Shown: piece after piece, positions 26,219-35,126 of the stretch | Position numbering within the stretch: position 1 is the stretch's first letter | Layout: each line of letters begins with the position of its first letter | DNA from: a bacterium | GTDB lineage: Bacteria > AUK180 | NCBI GenBank assembly: GCA_030622125.1 | Contig: JAUXGM010000002.1 | Location: 1-36,683, forward strand | DNA: 36,683 nucleotides | Reading direction: 5' to 3' | Notes under the pieces: generated by a model | What the model was told of the DNA's origin: nothing | The model's database searches: none | What the model saw: only the letters and a program-made list of their open reading frames with translations | Translations under genes and position numbers: made by a program

Positions 26219-26897
26219 ATATTATTTAAAAAAATATGGAGTAATAACATCAAATATTACAAAAATCGCTACCGGCTATAAGTATTCGCTTGTTATGTTA
26301 AAAAACGGCAATATCGGTGTCTGTGCGAATCTATTAAGAAACATCAATGTAAGTATAAGAGATCTGATCCATCCCGATCTTGATAATATTGAACATAGAA
26401 TAATTCTAAATGCCTATTTTAATGCACTTCTTAACTATTCACAAAACTATGATAAGAAGGTAGACATCTACAATGGGATAAATTTTGGGAAATATAAAAA
26501 TATCGTTATGATAGGGCTTTTTAAGCCACTTTTAAAAAAGTTTAAAAATGATAATATAAATATCTCAATTTTTGATATGATGAAAAAAGACGGTGTTATA
26601 CATATATCAAAAGAAAGTGAATATGTTGGACAAGCAGATGCAATTATTCTTTCCGGAACAACAATTTTTAATAAGACATTTATTAATATCACTGAAAATA
26701 CAAATCCCGACTGTGAAGTATTTTTATTGGGACCCTCCGTTATTATGGATCAGGATATGTTCAAATACAGAAATATCAAAGGACTTTTCGGTTCAATATT
26801 CGGAAAATATGATCAGCGGGTCATCAAGGTAATCGAAGAAAATGGCGGCACACCGCAATTTTCCCCTTATGCACAAAAATGTGCCGAGATACACTAA
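26196..26897 (+). CDS. DUF364/DUF4213-like protein (putative heavy-metal chelation family)
   Basis: 'IVMIGLFKPLLKKF...ADAIILSGTTIFNKTFINI...EVFLLGPSVIMDQDMFKYRNIKGLFGSIF'; overlaps the nitroreductase end. Confidence 0.7.
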   Translation: MNMEEPIKYYLKKYGVITSNITKIATGYKYSLVMLKNGNIGVCANLLRNINVSIRDLIHPDLDNIEHRIILNAYFNALLNYSQNYDKKVDIYNGINFGKYKNIVMIGLFKPLLKKFKNDNINISIFDMMKKDGVIHISKESEYVGQADAIILSGTTIFNKTFINITENTNPDCEVFLLGPSVIMDQDMFKYRNIKGLFGSIFGKYDQRVIKVIEENGGTPQFSPYAQKCAEIH

Positions 26898-27499
26898 TAA
26901 TCTAATTCTTTCTTGATCTTTTCTATAAGTTCACCTATTTCAAGTACTTTTTTATTTTCAGGAAGATCCAGTTTCTGTTTGTTTTCTTCCAATTCCTTTT
27001 TTGTTTTTGCCAATTTTACTTTAAATTCTTCTTTCTGTGCAACGGTATATGTTGAGGTGTCTGTTTTTGAAAGAGATTCCAATGCTTTTTCGGAACTTCC
27101 GATGATATATTTAATTCCCGTCAATCCTCCGAATTTTTGTTGTGTCATAAATAGTTCGTTGCCTATCTGACTATATTTTTCATAAGTCATATCAGTATTT
27201 TCTTTAATAATAGCATCAAGTTTTTTGCCTTTTACGCCGGCAAGTGTTGCTGCAACGGTCGGAACTTCAAAATTAATTTCATCACTTGAATACTTTTCAT
27301 TTAATTTTTTTACATCGGTATAATATTTTTTTAACATTTCCTCTGTAAATTCGATCTTCTTTTTAGTTGCCGTTTTTGCAGTAACCTCAACCTGTTTTTT
27401 TACACTCTTAGCTGCTTCTACATACCTTTTTGCCGATTTAAGTTTGGAACAACCCATAAACAGAACCAGCAATGCCATAATAATTGCTACTTTTTTCAT
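26894..27499 (-). CDS. Lipoprotein, helical, unknown function
   Basis: Lipobox LFMG|C; GGAGG upstream of ATG; helical Lys/Glu-rich body. Confidence 0.75.
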   Translation of the reverse strand: MKKVAIIMALLVLFMGCSKLKSAKRYVEAAKSVKKQVEVTAKTATKKKIEFTEEMLKKYYTDVKKLNEKYSSDEINFEVPTVAATLAGVKGKKLDAIIKENTDMTYEKYSQIGNELFMTQQKFGGLTGIKYIIGSSEKALESLSKTDTSTYTVAQKEEFKVKLAKTKKELEENKQKLDLPENKKVLEIGELIEKIKKELDY

Positions 27500-27511
27500 A
27501 GTAACCTCCGA

Positions 27512-28342
27512 TTAATTTAGTTTAACTAATTTTCCATTTTTTGTCAAGTAGATTTTCACTTTTAATCGGATTCCTTTATCTTTACTGTCTTCATAGTTTT
27601 TAAAAAGATCATAGAATATCTTATTCTCATCCTTTGTTTCAAAAAAGGTATCTATCAATACCTTCGGATATTTTTTGATATGATCATTAAATTTCTCCAA
27701 TGGAAAATTTCTTAATGCCTTTATACATCCGTAATAGATCAATGGCGAACTTTTCCTTTTTGCTTTTTTTAAGAGAAAGGGAAGTAATTTTATCTCTTTT
27801 GTCTTTCCAATAATATGGATCAGATTGATCCTCTTTCTTTCATTCGTTCTTTTATAATTATCTATAAATATCTCTTGGGAATAGATCTCACCATAATTTG
27901 AAAATGAGAGAATTGCACTGTAGCAAAGTTTGATATTATTATGAAAATCAATCAAATATTTCTTAAATTCAATATCTTTTTTCTTTCCCGCAAGATAGAT
28001 CAGCGGTTTTAATTTATCAATATCTTTCTCCATTTTAAATTTATCAATAATAAAATCCCTTGCATCTTTTGAATGGACAAAGATATATTCAATTGCCCTC
28101 ATATCAAGTGTGTCGATGTTTTTTGTGAATTTATTTTCATAGACCCATTTGAGTGCCGGTATTCCGATACTTACTAATTCCTGCCTTGCCTCTTTTACAA
28201 TTTCTTTATTTTCCCCGACCTGCCATAAAGATGCGGTCTTAAAAAGTTCCTCAATATCGGTATCTGCTGATATCGACATACCAAAAATCAAAAAAAACAA
28301 AATAAAAAAAGGCAAGCAGTTTATAGCTTTTAATCTTTTCAC
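27512..28342 (-). CDS. Exported HEAT-repeat-like protein (GTG start)
   Basis: Signal peptide; tandem alpha-helical repeats; short gap to the downstream lipoprotein gene. Confidence 0.65.
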   Translation of the reverse strand: MKRLKAINCLPFFILFFLIFGMSISADTDIEELFKTASLWQVGENKEIVKEARQELVSIGIPALKWVYENKFTKNIDTLDMRAIEYIFVHSKDARDFIIDKFKMEKDIDKLKPLIYLAGKKKDIEFKKYLIDFHNNIKLCYSAILSFSNYGEIYSQEIFIDNYKRTNERKRINLIHIIGKTKEIKLLPFLLKKAKRKSSPLIYYGCIKALRNFPLEKFNDHIKKYPKVLIDTFFETKDENKIFYDLFKNYEDSKDKGIRLKVKIYLTKNGKLVKLN

Positions 28343-28415
28343 TTTTCAATCCGTTTCATTATACTAAATTTTCAAATATTTTTCAAAAATTTTGAATTTA
28401 AAAAATGTAATATTT

Positions 28416-28444
28416 TTGAATTTTTTTGAATAAAATGGTAAAAT
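28416..28444 (+). promoter_or_regulatory. Promoter TTGAAT-N17-TAAAAT, 6 nt before the ATG at 28451
   Basis: TTGAAT 28416-28421, TAAAAT 28439-28444, no SD. Confidence 0.55.
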
Positions 28445-28450
28445 AAAACT

Positions 28451-29827
28451 ATGATAAAAATTGTGGGTGTTAATCCTATTTATTCAAGTGAAGAGATATT
28501 AGAAATAGATAAAGTAGGTATCACTTTAAAAAATACAGACAAAAAAGGTACCGATGCAACGATTATTCTTGTTATCAGAGAGAAAAACGGACAGGATGTA
28601 TTAACACAGGATTTTGATTTATTTTTGGCTTCAAATAAGGTTAATGAATTTATTATTCCACTGGATATTCCCATCAATAGTAATTGGTCATGTGAAATCC
28701 GAATAATGATCCAGGTAAGTGGTAAGATCGTCGCCGAAAGTGAGTGGTATGATCTGATCCAGGGAGAGGAAACCGAAAAAGAGGAAGAAACAAAGCCATA
28801 TACGAGTGAGTTTTTAAAAGAAGAAGATACCGAAACCGAACTGGCAGCAGATGTAACTCCGGAGAGCTCCGAAAAAGAAGATTCTAAAAAAAGTTTTGAT
28901 GAGAAAGAGGATACCGAGGTTACAATTGTCGAGGATGAAAAAGAAAAAAAAATAACGTCATCATGGGGTATTTTGATTGAAGATGGTAAAAATGCAACTT
29001 TCGGGATAGAAGTAGAAAGTGATATAGTTCCGGAAGAGGAAGAAAAGATAGAGGATAGAGGCTCGAGGTTAGAGGTTAGTGAAGAAAAAGAAAAGAAAAA
29101 AGAGGATAGAGGCAATAAAAAGACAATGAATAGTGAAGAGTTAATAGTGAATAGTGAAGAGAAAAAAGAAAAAGAGGTTAAAAGCATGCCCAGCACCAAG
29201 ATGGTGCAGGGTGAAAGGTTAACGGTTAGTAAAGAAAAAGAAAAGAAAACAGAGGATAAAGGCTCAAGGTTAGAGGTTAGTGAAGAAAAGAAAAGGAAAA
29301 AAAAGAAAATAGAAATCGCTGAGAAAGTTGAGGAGGAGTTTACACAAACAGAAGCAGAAATTATAGTCAAAGATGCAAGCGAGAATGTTGTTTCGGATTT
29401 GAAACAAGATCAACAAAAGATGTTCCGTCAAAAGAAAAAACGATTTCCGGTTCTATTGATATTGATCTCAATCGTTGTAATCGGTGCTGTTGGGTATTAT
29501 TTTTTTATTGTAAAGGGAATTAAAATTCCATTTATCAACCGTGAAAAAACGGTCGATAAAACAAAAGAAACAGATATTAATGATCTACTTTCAACGGGAA
29601 AAGATGATCTACTGGTCATTGAAAAAAATTATATTGTTGAAACAGAAAAACTATCCGAAGATCAGCTTGGAAAGATAGAAAATCTTATAGAGAAATACAA
29701 TGGAAATCTTTTAGAAGTTGATGGGGGTTATAAAATGACCTTTAATTTCAAAAAGAAGGATAATGCAAATGAATTAAAAACTTTATTAGAGGAAAAAGAA
29801 ATAAAATGTACGATAAAGGAACAGTAA
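28451..29827 (+). CDS. Type II-like membrane protein: N-terminal beta domain, long charged linker, one TM, short C-terminal domain
   Basis: TM 'FPVLLILISIVVIGAVGYYFFIV'; low-complexity Glu/Lys linker containing nucleotide heptamer arrays. Confidence 0.75.
   Translation: MIKIVGVNPIYSSEEILEIDKVGITLKNTDKKGTDATIILVIREKNGQDVLTQDFDLFLASNKVNEFIIPLDIPINSNWSCEIRIMIQVSGKIVAESEWYDLIQGEETEKEEETKPYTSEFLKEEDTETELAADVTPESSEKEDSKKSFDEKEDTEVTIVEDEKEKKITSSWGILIEDGKNATFGIEVESDIVPEEEEKIEDRGSRLEVSEEKEKKKEDRGNKKTMNSEELIVNSEEKKEKEVKSMPSTKMVQGERLTVSKEKEKKTEDKGSRLEVSEEKKRKKKKIEIAEKVEEEFTQTEAEIIVKDASENVVSDLKQDQQKMFRQKKKRFPVLLILISIVVIGAVGYYFFIVKGIKIPFINREKTVDKTKETDINDLLSTGKDDLLVIEKNYIVETEKLSEDQLGKIENLIEKYNGNLLEVDGGYKMTFNFKKKDNANELKTLLEEKEIKCTIKEQ
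29065..29286 (+). repeat. Heptamer arrays and hairpin inside the CDS linker
   Basis: GAGGTTA GAGGTTA (29065-29078); GAATAGT GAAGAGT TAATAGT GAATAGT GAAGAGA (29128-29162); CCCaGCACC-aagat-GGTGCaGGG (29189-29211); second AGGTTAGAGGTTAGTGAAG (29267-29285). Confidence 0.85.
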
Positions 29828-29842
29828 TTTTTGGAGGATCAA

Positions 29843-30898
29843 ATGTTAAGATTTGGACTTGTCGGATGTGGTAGAATCGGGATTAGACACGCCCGCTTAT
29901 TGAAAGAAATTAAAAATGTTGAACTCACAGCTGTTTGTGACATCAATGAAAAAAAAGCGAAAGATTTTTCAGATAAGTTTAAAATTCCGTACTACACCGA
30001 TTATATTAAGATGGTAAGAAGTGAAAAGATTGATGTAGTTAATATTTGTACACCCTCCGGATTACATTCTGAACACACAATCGATATTGCCCCTTTTGTA
30101 AACAATATTATTGTAGAAAAGCCGATTGCACTTACTGTTGCCGGTGCCGATAAAATGATAGAAGTATGCGATTTGAAAGGGACACGGCTTTTCGTTGTAA
30201 AACAAAACAGGTTCAATTTACCCATAATTAAGCTTCGCGAGGCGATAGATCAAGACCGTTTTGGAAGTATCTATCTTGTAACGGTACGAGTTCACTGGCG
30301 AAGAACACAGAAATACTATGATATGGATGATTGGCATGGAACATGGGCAATGGACGGCGGTGTTTTGACCAATCAGGCATCACATCATATAGATATGTTG
30401 CAATGGATACTGGGACCAATCAAAAGTGTATCTGCAATGACCGATACTTTTCTGCACAATATTGAGGTAGAAGATACCGGTGTTGCTATATTAAGAGCGA
30501 GATCGGGTGCGTTGGGAATTATTGAAGCAACTACCAATACATCACCTGAGGATCTTGAGGGATCAGTAAATGTTTACGGTTCAAATGGAACAGTGGAGAT
30601 CGGCGGTTTTGCAATGAATAGGATCGTTACCTGGAAATTTGACAAAATGAGGGAAAGTGATAATGATGTAATTGAAAAATATTCGGAAAATCCGGCTGAT
30701 GTATATGGTTTCGGTCATCATGCTTATCTGAAAAATGTAATTGAAAACATTGAAAATAATGGATCTCCTCTTATAGATGGAATTGAGGGTAGAAAAACAG
30801 TGAAGATCATTCAAGCAATATATGAATCCGCAGAAACCGGGAAACAAATAAATCTAAGTTTTGATTCTACAAAAAGTAAATTAGGGGAAAAAAAATGA
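29843..30898 (+). CDS. Gfo/Idh/MocA oxidoreductase, WbpB/WlbA-like UDP-sugar acid dehydrogenase
   Basis: 'FGLVGCGRIGIRHARLLKEI', 'IIVEKPIALTVAGADKMIEVC', 'MDGGVLTNQASHHIDMLQWILGPIKSV'; GGAGG before ATG at 29843. Confidence 0.85.
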   Translation: MLRFGLVGCGRIGIRHARLLKEIKNVELTAVCDINEKKAKDFSDKFKIPYYTDYIKMVRSEKIDVVNICTPSGLHSEHTIDIAPFVNNIIVEKPIALTVAGADKMIEVCDLKGTRLFVVKQNRFNLPIIKLREAIDQDRFGSIYLVTVRVHWRRTQKYYDMDDWHGTWAMDGGVLTNQASHHIDMLQWILGPIKSVSAMTDTFLHNIEVEDTGVAILRARSGALGIIEATTNTSPEDLEGSVNVYGSNGTVEIGGFAMNRIVTWKFDKMRESDNDVIEKYSENPADVYGFGHHAYLKNVIENIENNGSPLIDGIEGRKTVKIIQAIYESAETGKQINLSFDSTKSKLGEKK

Positions 30899-32016
30899 AG
30901 GTTCCGCTTTTGGATCTAAAAAGACAATACAAATATATCAAAAATGATATTCTTCCTGATATTGGTGAATTAATGGAAAATCAAACCTTTATACTGGGTG
31001 ATCAAGTCGGAAGATTTGAACAAGCTGTTGCTTCGTATTGTAATTGTGAGTATTGCATCGGAGTTGCTTCGGGAACGGATGCACTTATCCTTGCACTTGA
31101 TGAAGCCGGTGTTAAAAATGGAGATGAGGTAATAACAACTCCATTTACCTTTTTTTCATCGGCAAGTTCAATAGCAAGGGTTGGAGCGACACCTGTCTTT
31201 GTAGATATAGATGAAAGAACATTTAATATTGACATAAATAAGATTCATAAAAAAATTACCGATAAAACAAAAGCAATTCTTCCCGTTCATATCTTTGGTC
31301 AGGCAGCGGATATGGATTTTATCCTTTCACTTGCGAAGGAATACAATCTGAAGGTAATTGAAGATGCAGCTCAAGCAATTGGGACGACATATAAGGGAAA
31401 GAAAGTAGGTAGTTTAGGAAATTTCGGCTGTCTCTCTTTTTTTCCATCAAAAAATTTAGGAGCTTTCGGCGACGGTGGAATGATCCTTACGAAAACACTT
31501 GGAGATTATGAAAGATTAAGAGCAATGCGAATGCATGGTGAAACGAAAAAATACCATCATAATTTTATCGGCTATAATTCACGACTTGATGCAATACAAG
31601 CACTTGTATTGAGTAAAAAACTTAAATACCTTAATAATTGGCATGAGATGAGACGAGAACATGCACATAGATACAATGAACTTTTTGAAAAAAAGGAGTT
31701 ATTGGAATTTGTAACACCGCCTTATGAAACAACGGTAAGTTACCATATTTATAATCAATATACGATAAAAGCAAAAAAAAGAGATGAGCTAAAGCAATTT
31801 CTTGATGAAAATAATATTGGTAATGCAATTTACTATCCCTTACCATTGCATTTACAAAATTGTTTTGAATATCTTGGATACAAAAAGGGTGATCTGCCAA
31901 TTGCTGAAATGGTTTCAAAAGAGGTCTTATCTTTGCCTGTTTTCCCCGAATTAACCGAAGAGGAACAGAACTTTGTTGTTGATAAGATAGAAGAATTTTA
32001 TAAGGGAAAAATATGA
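30895..32016 (+). CDS. DegT/DnrJ/EryC1/StrS aminotransferase (WbpE/PorR-like)
   Basis: 'GTDALILALDEAGVKNGDEVITTPFTFFSSASSI', 'VIEDAAQAIGTTYKGKKVGSLGNFGCLSFFPSKNLGAFGDGGMI', 'GYNSRLDAIQALVLSKKL'. Confidence 0.92.
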   Translation: MKVPLLDLKRQYKYIKNDILPDIGELMENQTFILGDQVGRFEQAVASYCNCEYCIGVASGTDALILALDEAGVKNGDEVITTPFTFFSSASSIARVGATPVFVDIDERTFNIDINKIHKKITDKTKAILPVHIFGQAADMDFILSLAKEYNLKVIEDAAQAIGTTYKGKKVGSLGNFGCLSFFPSKNLGAFGDGGMILTKTLGDYERLRAMRMHGETKKYHHNFIGYNSRLDAIQALVLSKKLKYLNNWHEMRREHAHRYNELFEKKELLEFVTPPYETTVSYHIYNQYTIKAKKRDELKQFLDENNIGNAIYYPLPLHLQNCFEYLGYKKGDLPIAEMVSKEVLSLPVFPELTEEEQNFVVDKIEEFYKGKI

Positions 32017-32945
32017 AGTTTTTAGTAACAGGTGCCGCTGGATTTATCGGCTCATCGCTATGTTTGGAGCTTGAAAAAAGATTTCCGGATGTGAATATCT
32101 ATGCCGTTGATAATTTTTGGTCGGGACATTTTAAGAATCTTAAAGGATTTAAGGGTATATTCCTTTCGTATGATATTTCATCAAAGGAGTTTTTTGAGTT
32201 TTTAAATTCAATGAAATTTGATGCCGTATTCGATATAGGTGCAATATCCGATACCACTGTTGAAGATCAATACAAAATGCTGGCGGTAAATACAAATAGT
32301 TTTCATAAGATGGTAGAATATGCTTTAAATAATCGCATTCCTTTGGTATACGCTTCATCTGCCTCTGTTTATGGTAAAAAGCCGGGACCGAATCATTTGG
32401 AAGACGGTGATTCGCCGGAAAATGCCTATGCTTTTTCAAAACTAATGATGGATAACTATACAAAAGAGGTTATAAAAAAATATCTCGATTTTCCAATTGT
32501 CGGTCTAAGATTCTTTAATGTTTATGGTGCAAAAGAAAGATACAAAGGTAAATTTGCGTCGATGATCTATCAACTTTGTGCCAAAATGTTAAAGGGAGAA
32601 AAAGTTAGATTATTCAAATATGGAAAGCAAAAGAGGGATTTCGTCTTTATAGAGGATGTTTTGGAGGGGATCATAAGTGCTTATCAGTCCGGTAAAAATG
32701 GAATCTATAATCTTGGTTCCGGAAGAGCAATTACCTTTAATAAGGTAGTAGAGATAATAAATAAATGCCTTGGTAGTAATCATCCGATAGAGTATTTTGA
32801 TAATCCTTATAAATTTTATCAGGATCATACGGAAGCGGATCTAACGGAGTCAAAAAAAATCGGATATGAACCCAAATGGCAAATTGAAAACGGCATCAAA
32901 AAATTACTTACTTTATTAAAAAAAGATAGAGATCTATATGAGTGA
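32013..32945 (+). CDS. NAD-dependent epimerase, HldD (ADP-glyceromanno-heptose 6-epimerase)-like
   Basis: 'FLVTGAAGFIGSSLCLELEKR', 'GAISDTTVEDQYKMLAVN', 'YASSASVYG', 'RFFNVYGAKERYKGKFASM', 'RDFVFIEDV'. Confidence 0.8.
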   Translation: MKFLVTGAAGFIGSSLCLELEKRFPDVNIYAVDNFWSGHFKNLKGFKGIFLSYDISSKEFFEFLNSMKFDAVFDIGAISDTTVEDQYKMLAVNTNSFHKMVEYALNNRIPLVYASSASVYGKKPGPNHLEDGDSPENAYAFSKLMMDNYTKEVIKKYLDFPIVGLRFFNVYGAKERYKGKFASMIYQLCAKMLKGEKVRLFKYGKQKRDFVFIEDVLEGIISAYQSGKNGIYNLGSGRAITFNKVVEIINKCLGSNHPIEYFDNPYKFYQDHTEADLTESKKIGYEPKWQIENGIKKLLTLLKKDRDLYE

Positions 32946-34389
32946 TATCAGAGTAAGATTTGCCCCAAGCCCGACAGGTTATCTTCATATCGGCGGTGCA
33001 AGGACCGCTTTGTTTAATTATTTGTTTGCCCGACATACCGGTGGGAAATATATATTAAGGATAGAGGACACGGATAAAAAGAGATCTACCAAAGAATCGG
33101 TAAACAATTTGATAAGCAGCTTAAAATGGCTGGGACTTGATTGGGACGAAGGTCCCGGTATTGATGGTCCCTTTGCACCATATTTTCAAACGGAAAGATT
33201 TGGTATATACAATGAGTATATTGAGAAGCTCTTAATGAATGGATCGGCATATAAGTGTTTTTGTACGGAAGATGAATTAAAAACAGAGAGGGATCGGCAA
33301 CTCAAAGCTCACTTGCCTGTAAAATATTCAGGGAAATGCAAGAATTTGACAAAAGAAGAGATTGGAAAATATGAAGATGAAGGTAGATCCTTTGTGATTA
33401 GATTTAAGGTACCGGAAAATAGAAAGATCAAATTTTGCGATATAGTACACAAAGAGACGGAATTTAATTCAAATATATTGAGTGATTTTGTTATAAAAAG
33501 AGCAGACGGTTATCCTACTTACAATTTTACCGTCGTTATAGATGATGCGAAGATGCGGATCACCCATGTTCTGAGAGGAGATGATCATCTTTCAAATACA
33601 CCGAAACAGATACTACTTTATGAAGCATTGGATTTTCCAATTCCGCAATTCGGCCATCTTTCTATGATACTTGGTAAGGATGGTTCGCGATTGTCAAAAA
33701 GACATGGTGCCACATCGGTAGAAGAATTTCAAAAGCAAGGATACCTTTCCGAAGCACTTATTAATTTCCTTGCCTTACTTGGTTGGTCCCCGCCTGAAAA
33801 GAATGGAAAAACCCGGGAATTTATGACAAAAGAAGAACTTATCAGGTATTTTGATATTAATAGTGTCTCAAAAACTTCCGCAATAATGAATATAGAAAAA
33901 TTAAAATGGATGAATGGATGCTATATTAGAAATTTAGATACTCAAAAAATGATGGAATATTTTCCGAACCTAAAAAGTGATCCCTTTTTTCAAGGGGATG
34001 AAAAAAGGGCAATTAATTATATCAAGGCATCAAGGAGTTATTACGATACATTGAACGATGCCGTTGTTTATTTGGATAACTTTAAGAAATGGTCATTAAA
34101 TACGGATATATTAAAAGATTTCAAAAATCCGGAATATATAGAACTTATTTCAAATCTTGTCGATATGTTAAAAAAAACATCGGTCATTAACCCCGATATG
34201 GTCGGAAATATATTTAAAGAAGTTTCGCAGAAAACAGGTTTAAAGGGCAAAAATCTTTATCATCCTATAAGATTTATCCTATCGGGAAAAATAGAAGGTC
34301 CGGAACTTCAGCATTTTTTCACGGTAGTTCCCAAAGAAGAAATTATATTAAGATTAAAAAAGGGTCTTGAATTTTTAAGGAAGAAATGA
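32938..34389 (+). CDS. gltX: Glutamyl-tRNA synthetase
   Basis: 'VRFAPSPTGYLHIGGARTALFNYLFAR', 'LSKRHGATSVEEF'. Confidence 0.97.
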   Translation: MSDIRVRFAPSPTGYLHIGGARTALFNYLFARHTGGKYILRIEDTDKKRSTKESVNNLISSLKWLGLDWDEGPGIDGPFAPYFQTERFGIYNEYIEKLLMNGSAYKCFCTEDELKTERDRQLKAHLPVKYSGKCKNLTKEEIGKYEDEGRSFVIRFKVPENRKIKFCDIVHKETEFNSNILSDFVIKRADGYPTYNFTVVIDDAKMRITHVLRGDDHLSNTPKQILLYEALDFPIPQFGHLSMILGKDGSRLSKRHGATSVEEFQKQGYLSEALINFLALLGWSPPEKNGKTREFMTKEELIRYFDINSVSKTSAIMNIEKLKWMNGCYIRNLDTQKMMEYFPNLKSDPFFQGDEKRAINYIKASRSYYDTLNDAVVYLDNFKKWSLNTDILKDFKNPEYIELISNLVDMLKKTSVINPDMVGNIFKEVSQKTGLKGKNLYHPIRFILSGKIEGPELQHFFTVVPKEEIILRLKKGLEFLRKK

Positions 34390-35123
34390 TGCAAAAGGTT
34401 ATAGGAAGAAACGCAGTTTTGGAATCATTAAGAAGTAATGAAAGAGAGTTCATACGATTGTATATAAGAGAACATACATTTGGTGAGAAAGTACAGGAAA
34501 TAATGGATATGGCGGCATCAAAGAATGTTCCGACTGAATTCGTTTCACAAAAACGATTTGATTCTCATTATAATCCGAGATCGCAAGGTGTTGTTTTAGT
34601 CGTTGGAAAGCGAGTATTTTTTCCCGTATTGGAGATGATAAAAAATGCACGATCCAATCATGAACCCCCATTTATCTTACTTTTAGATAGAATTCAAGAT
34701 GTTCATAATCTTGGATCTATTATAAGAACTGCTGCTGCTATGGGTGTTCACGGAATAGTTATTCCAAGGCACAATTCCGCTCAGATCACATCAGATGTGG
34801 AAAGAATATCGGAAGGAATGATTAACAGATTGATGATATGTGAATCCTCAAACCTGAAAAATGAGATCAAGGTATTAAAAGAAAAGGATGTTGAAATTGT
34901 CGGGCTGAAGATGGATGGGAAAGAGGATCTAAGGGATTTTTCTATCGATGAAAACGGGATTGCCTTGATACTTGGCAATGAAGCGGAAGGAATAAGGCAT
35001 GGGCTTTTAAATGAATGTGATACAACTCTTAAAATTCCTATGTCGGAAGGCGTTGAATCGCTAAATGTTGCGGTTTCATTCGGCATAGCGGTATTTAAGA
35101 TAAAATTTTTAAATAGGGGGTAA
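34386..35123 (+). CDS. rlmB: TrmH-family 23S rRNA (guanosine-2'-O)-methyltransferase, RlmB-type
   Basis: 'IGRNAVLESLRS', 'LLDRIQDVHNLGSIIRTAAAMGVHGIVIP', 'LILGNEAEGIRHGLLNECDTTLKIPMSEGVESLNVAVSFGIAVF'. Confidence 0.9.
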   Translation: MMQKVIGRNAVLESLRSNEREFIRLYIREHTFGEKVQEIMDMAASKNVPTEFVSQKRFDSHYNPRSQGVVLVVGKRVFFPVLEMIKNARSNHEPPFILLLDRIQDVHNLGSIIRTAAAMGVHGIVIPRHNSAQITSDVERISEGMINRLMICESSNLKNEIKVLKEKDVEIVGLKMDGKEDLRDFSIDENGIALILGNEAEGIRHGLLNECDTTLKIPMSEGVESLNVAVSFGIAVFKIKFLNRG

Positions 35124-35126
35124 AAA

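Noticed and set aside
28480-29370. 296-aa antisense ORF opposite the 458-aa CDS
   Set aside because: Ser/Phe-rich complement of a Glu/Lys-rich low-complexity linker; no recognisable domain, and the plus strand has promoter and TM structure.
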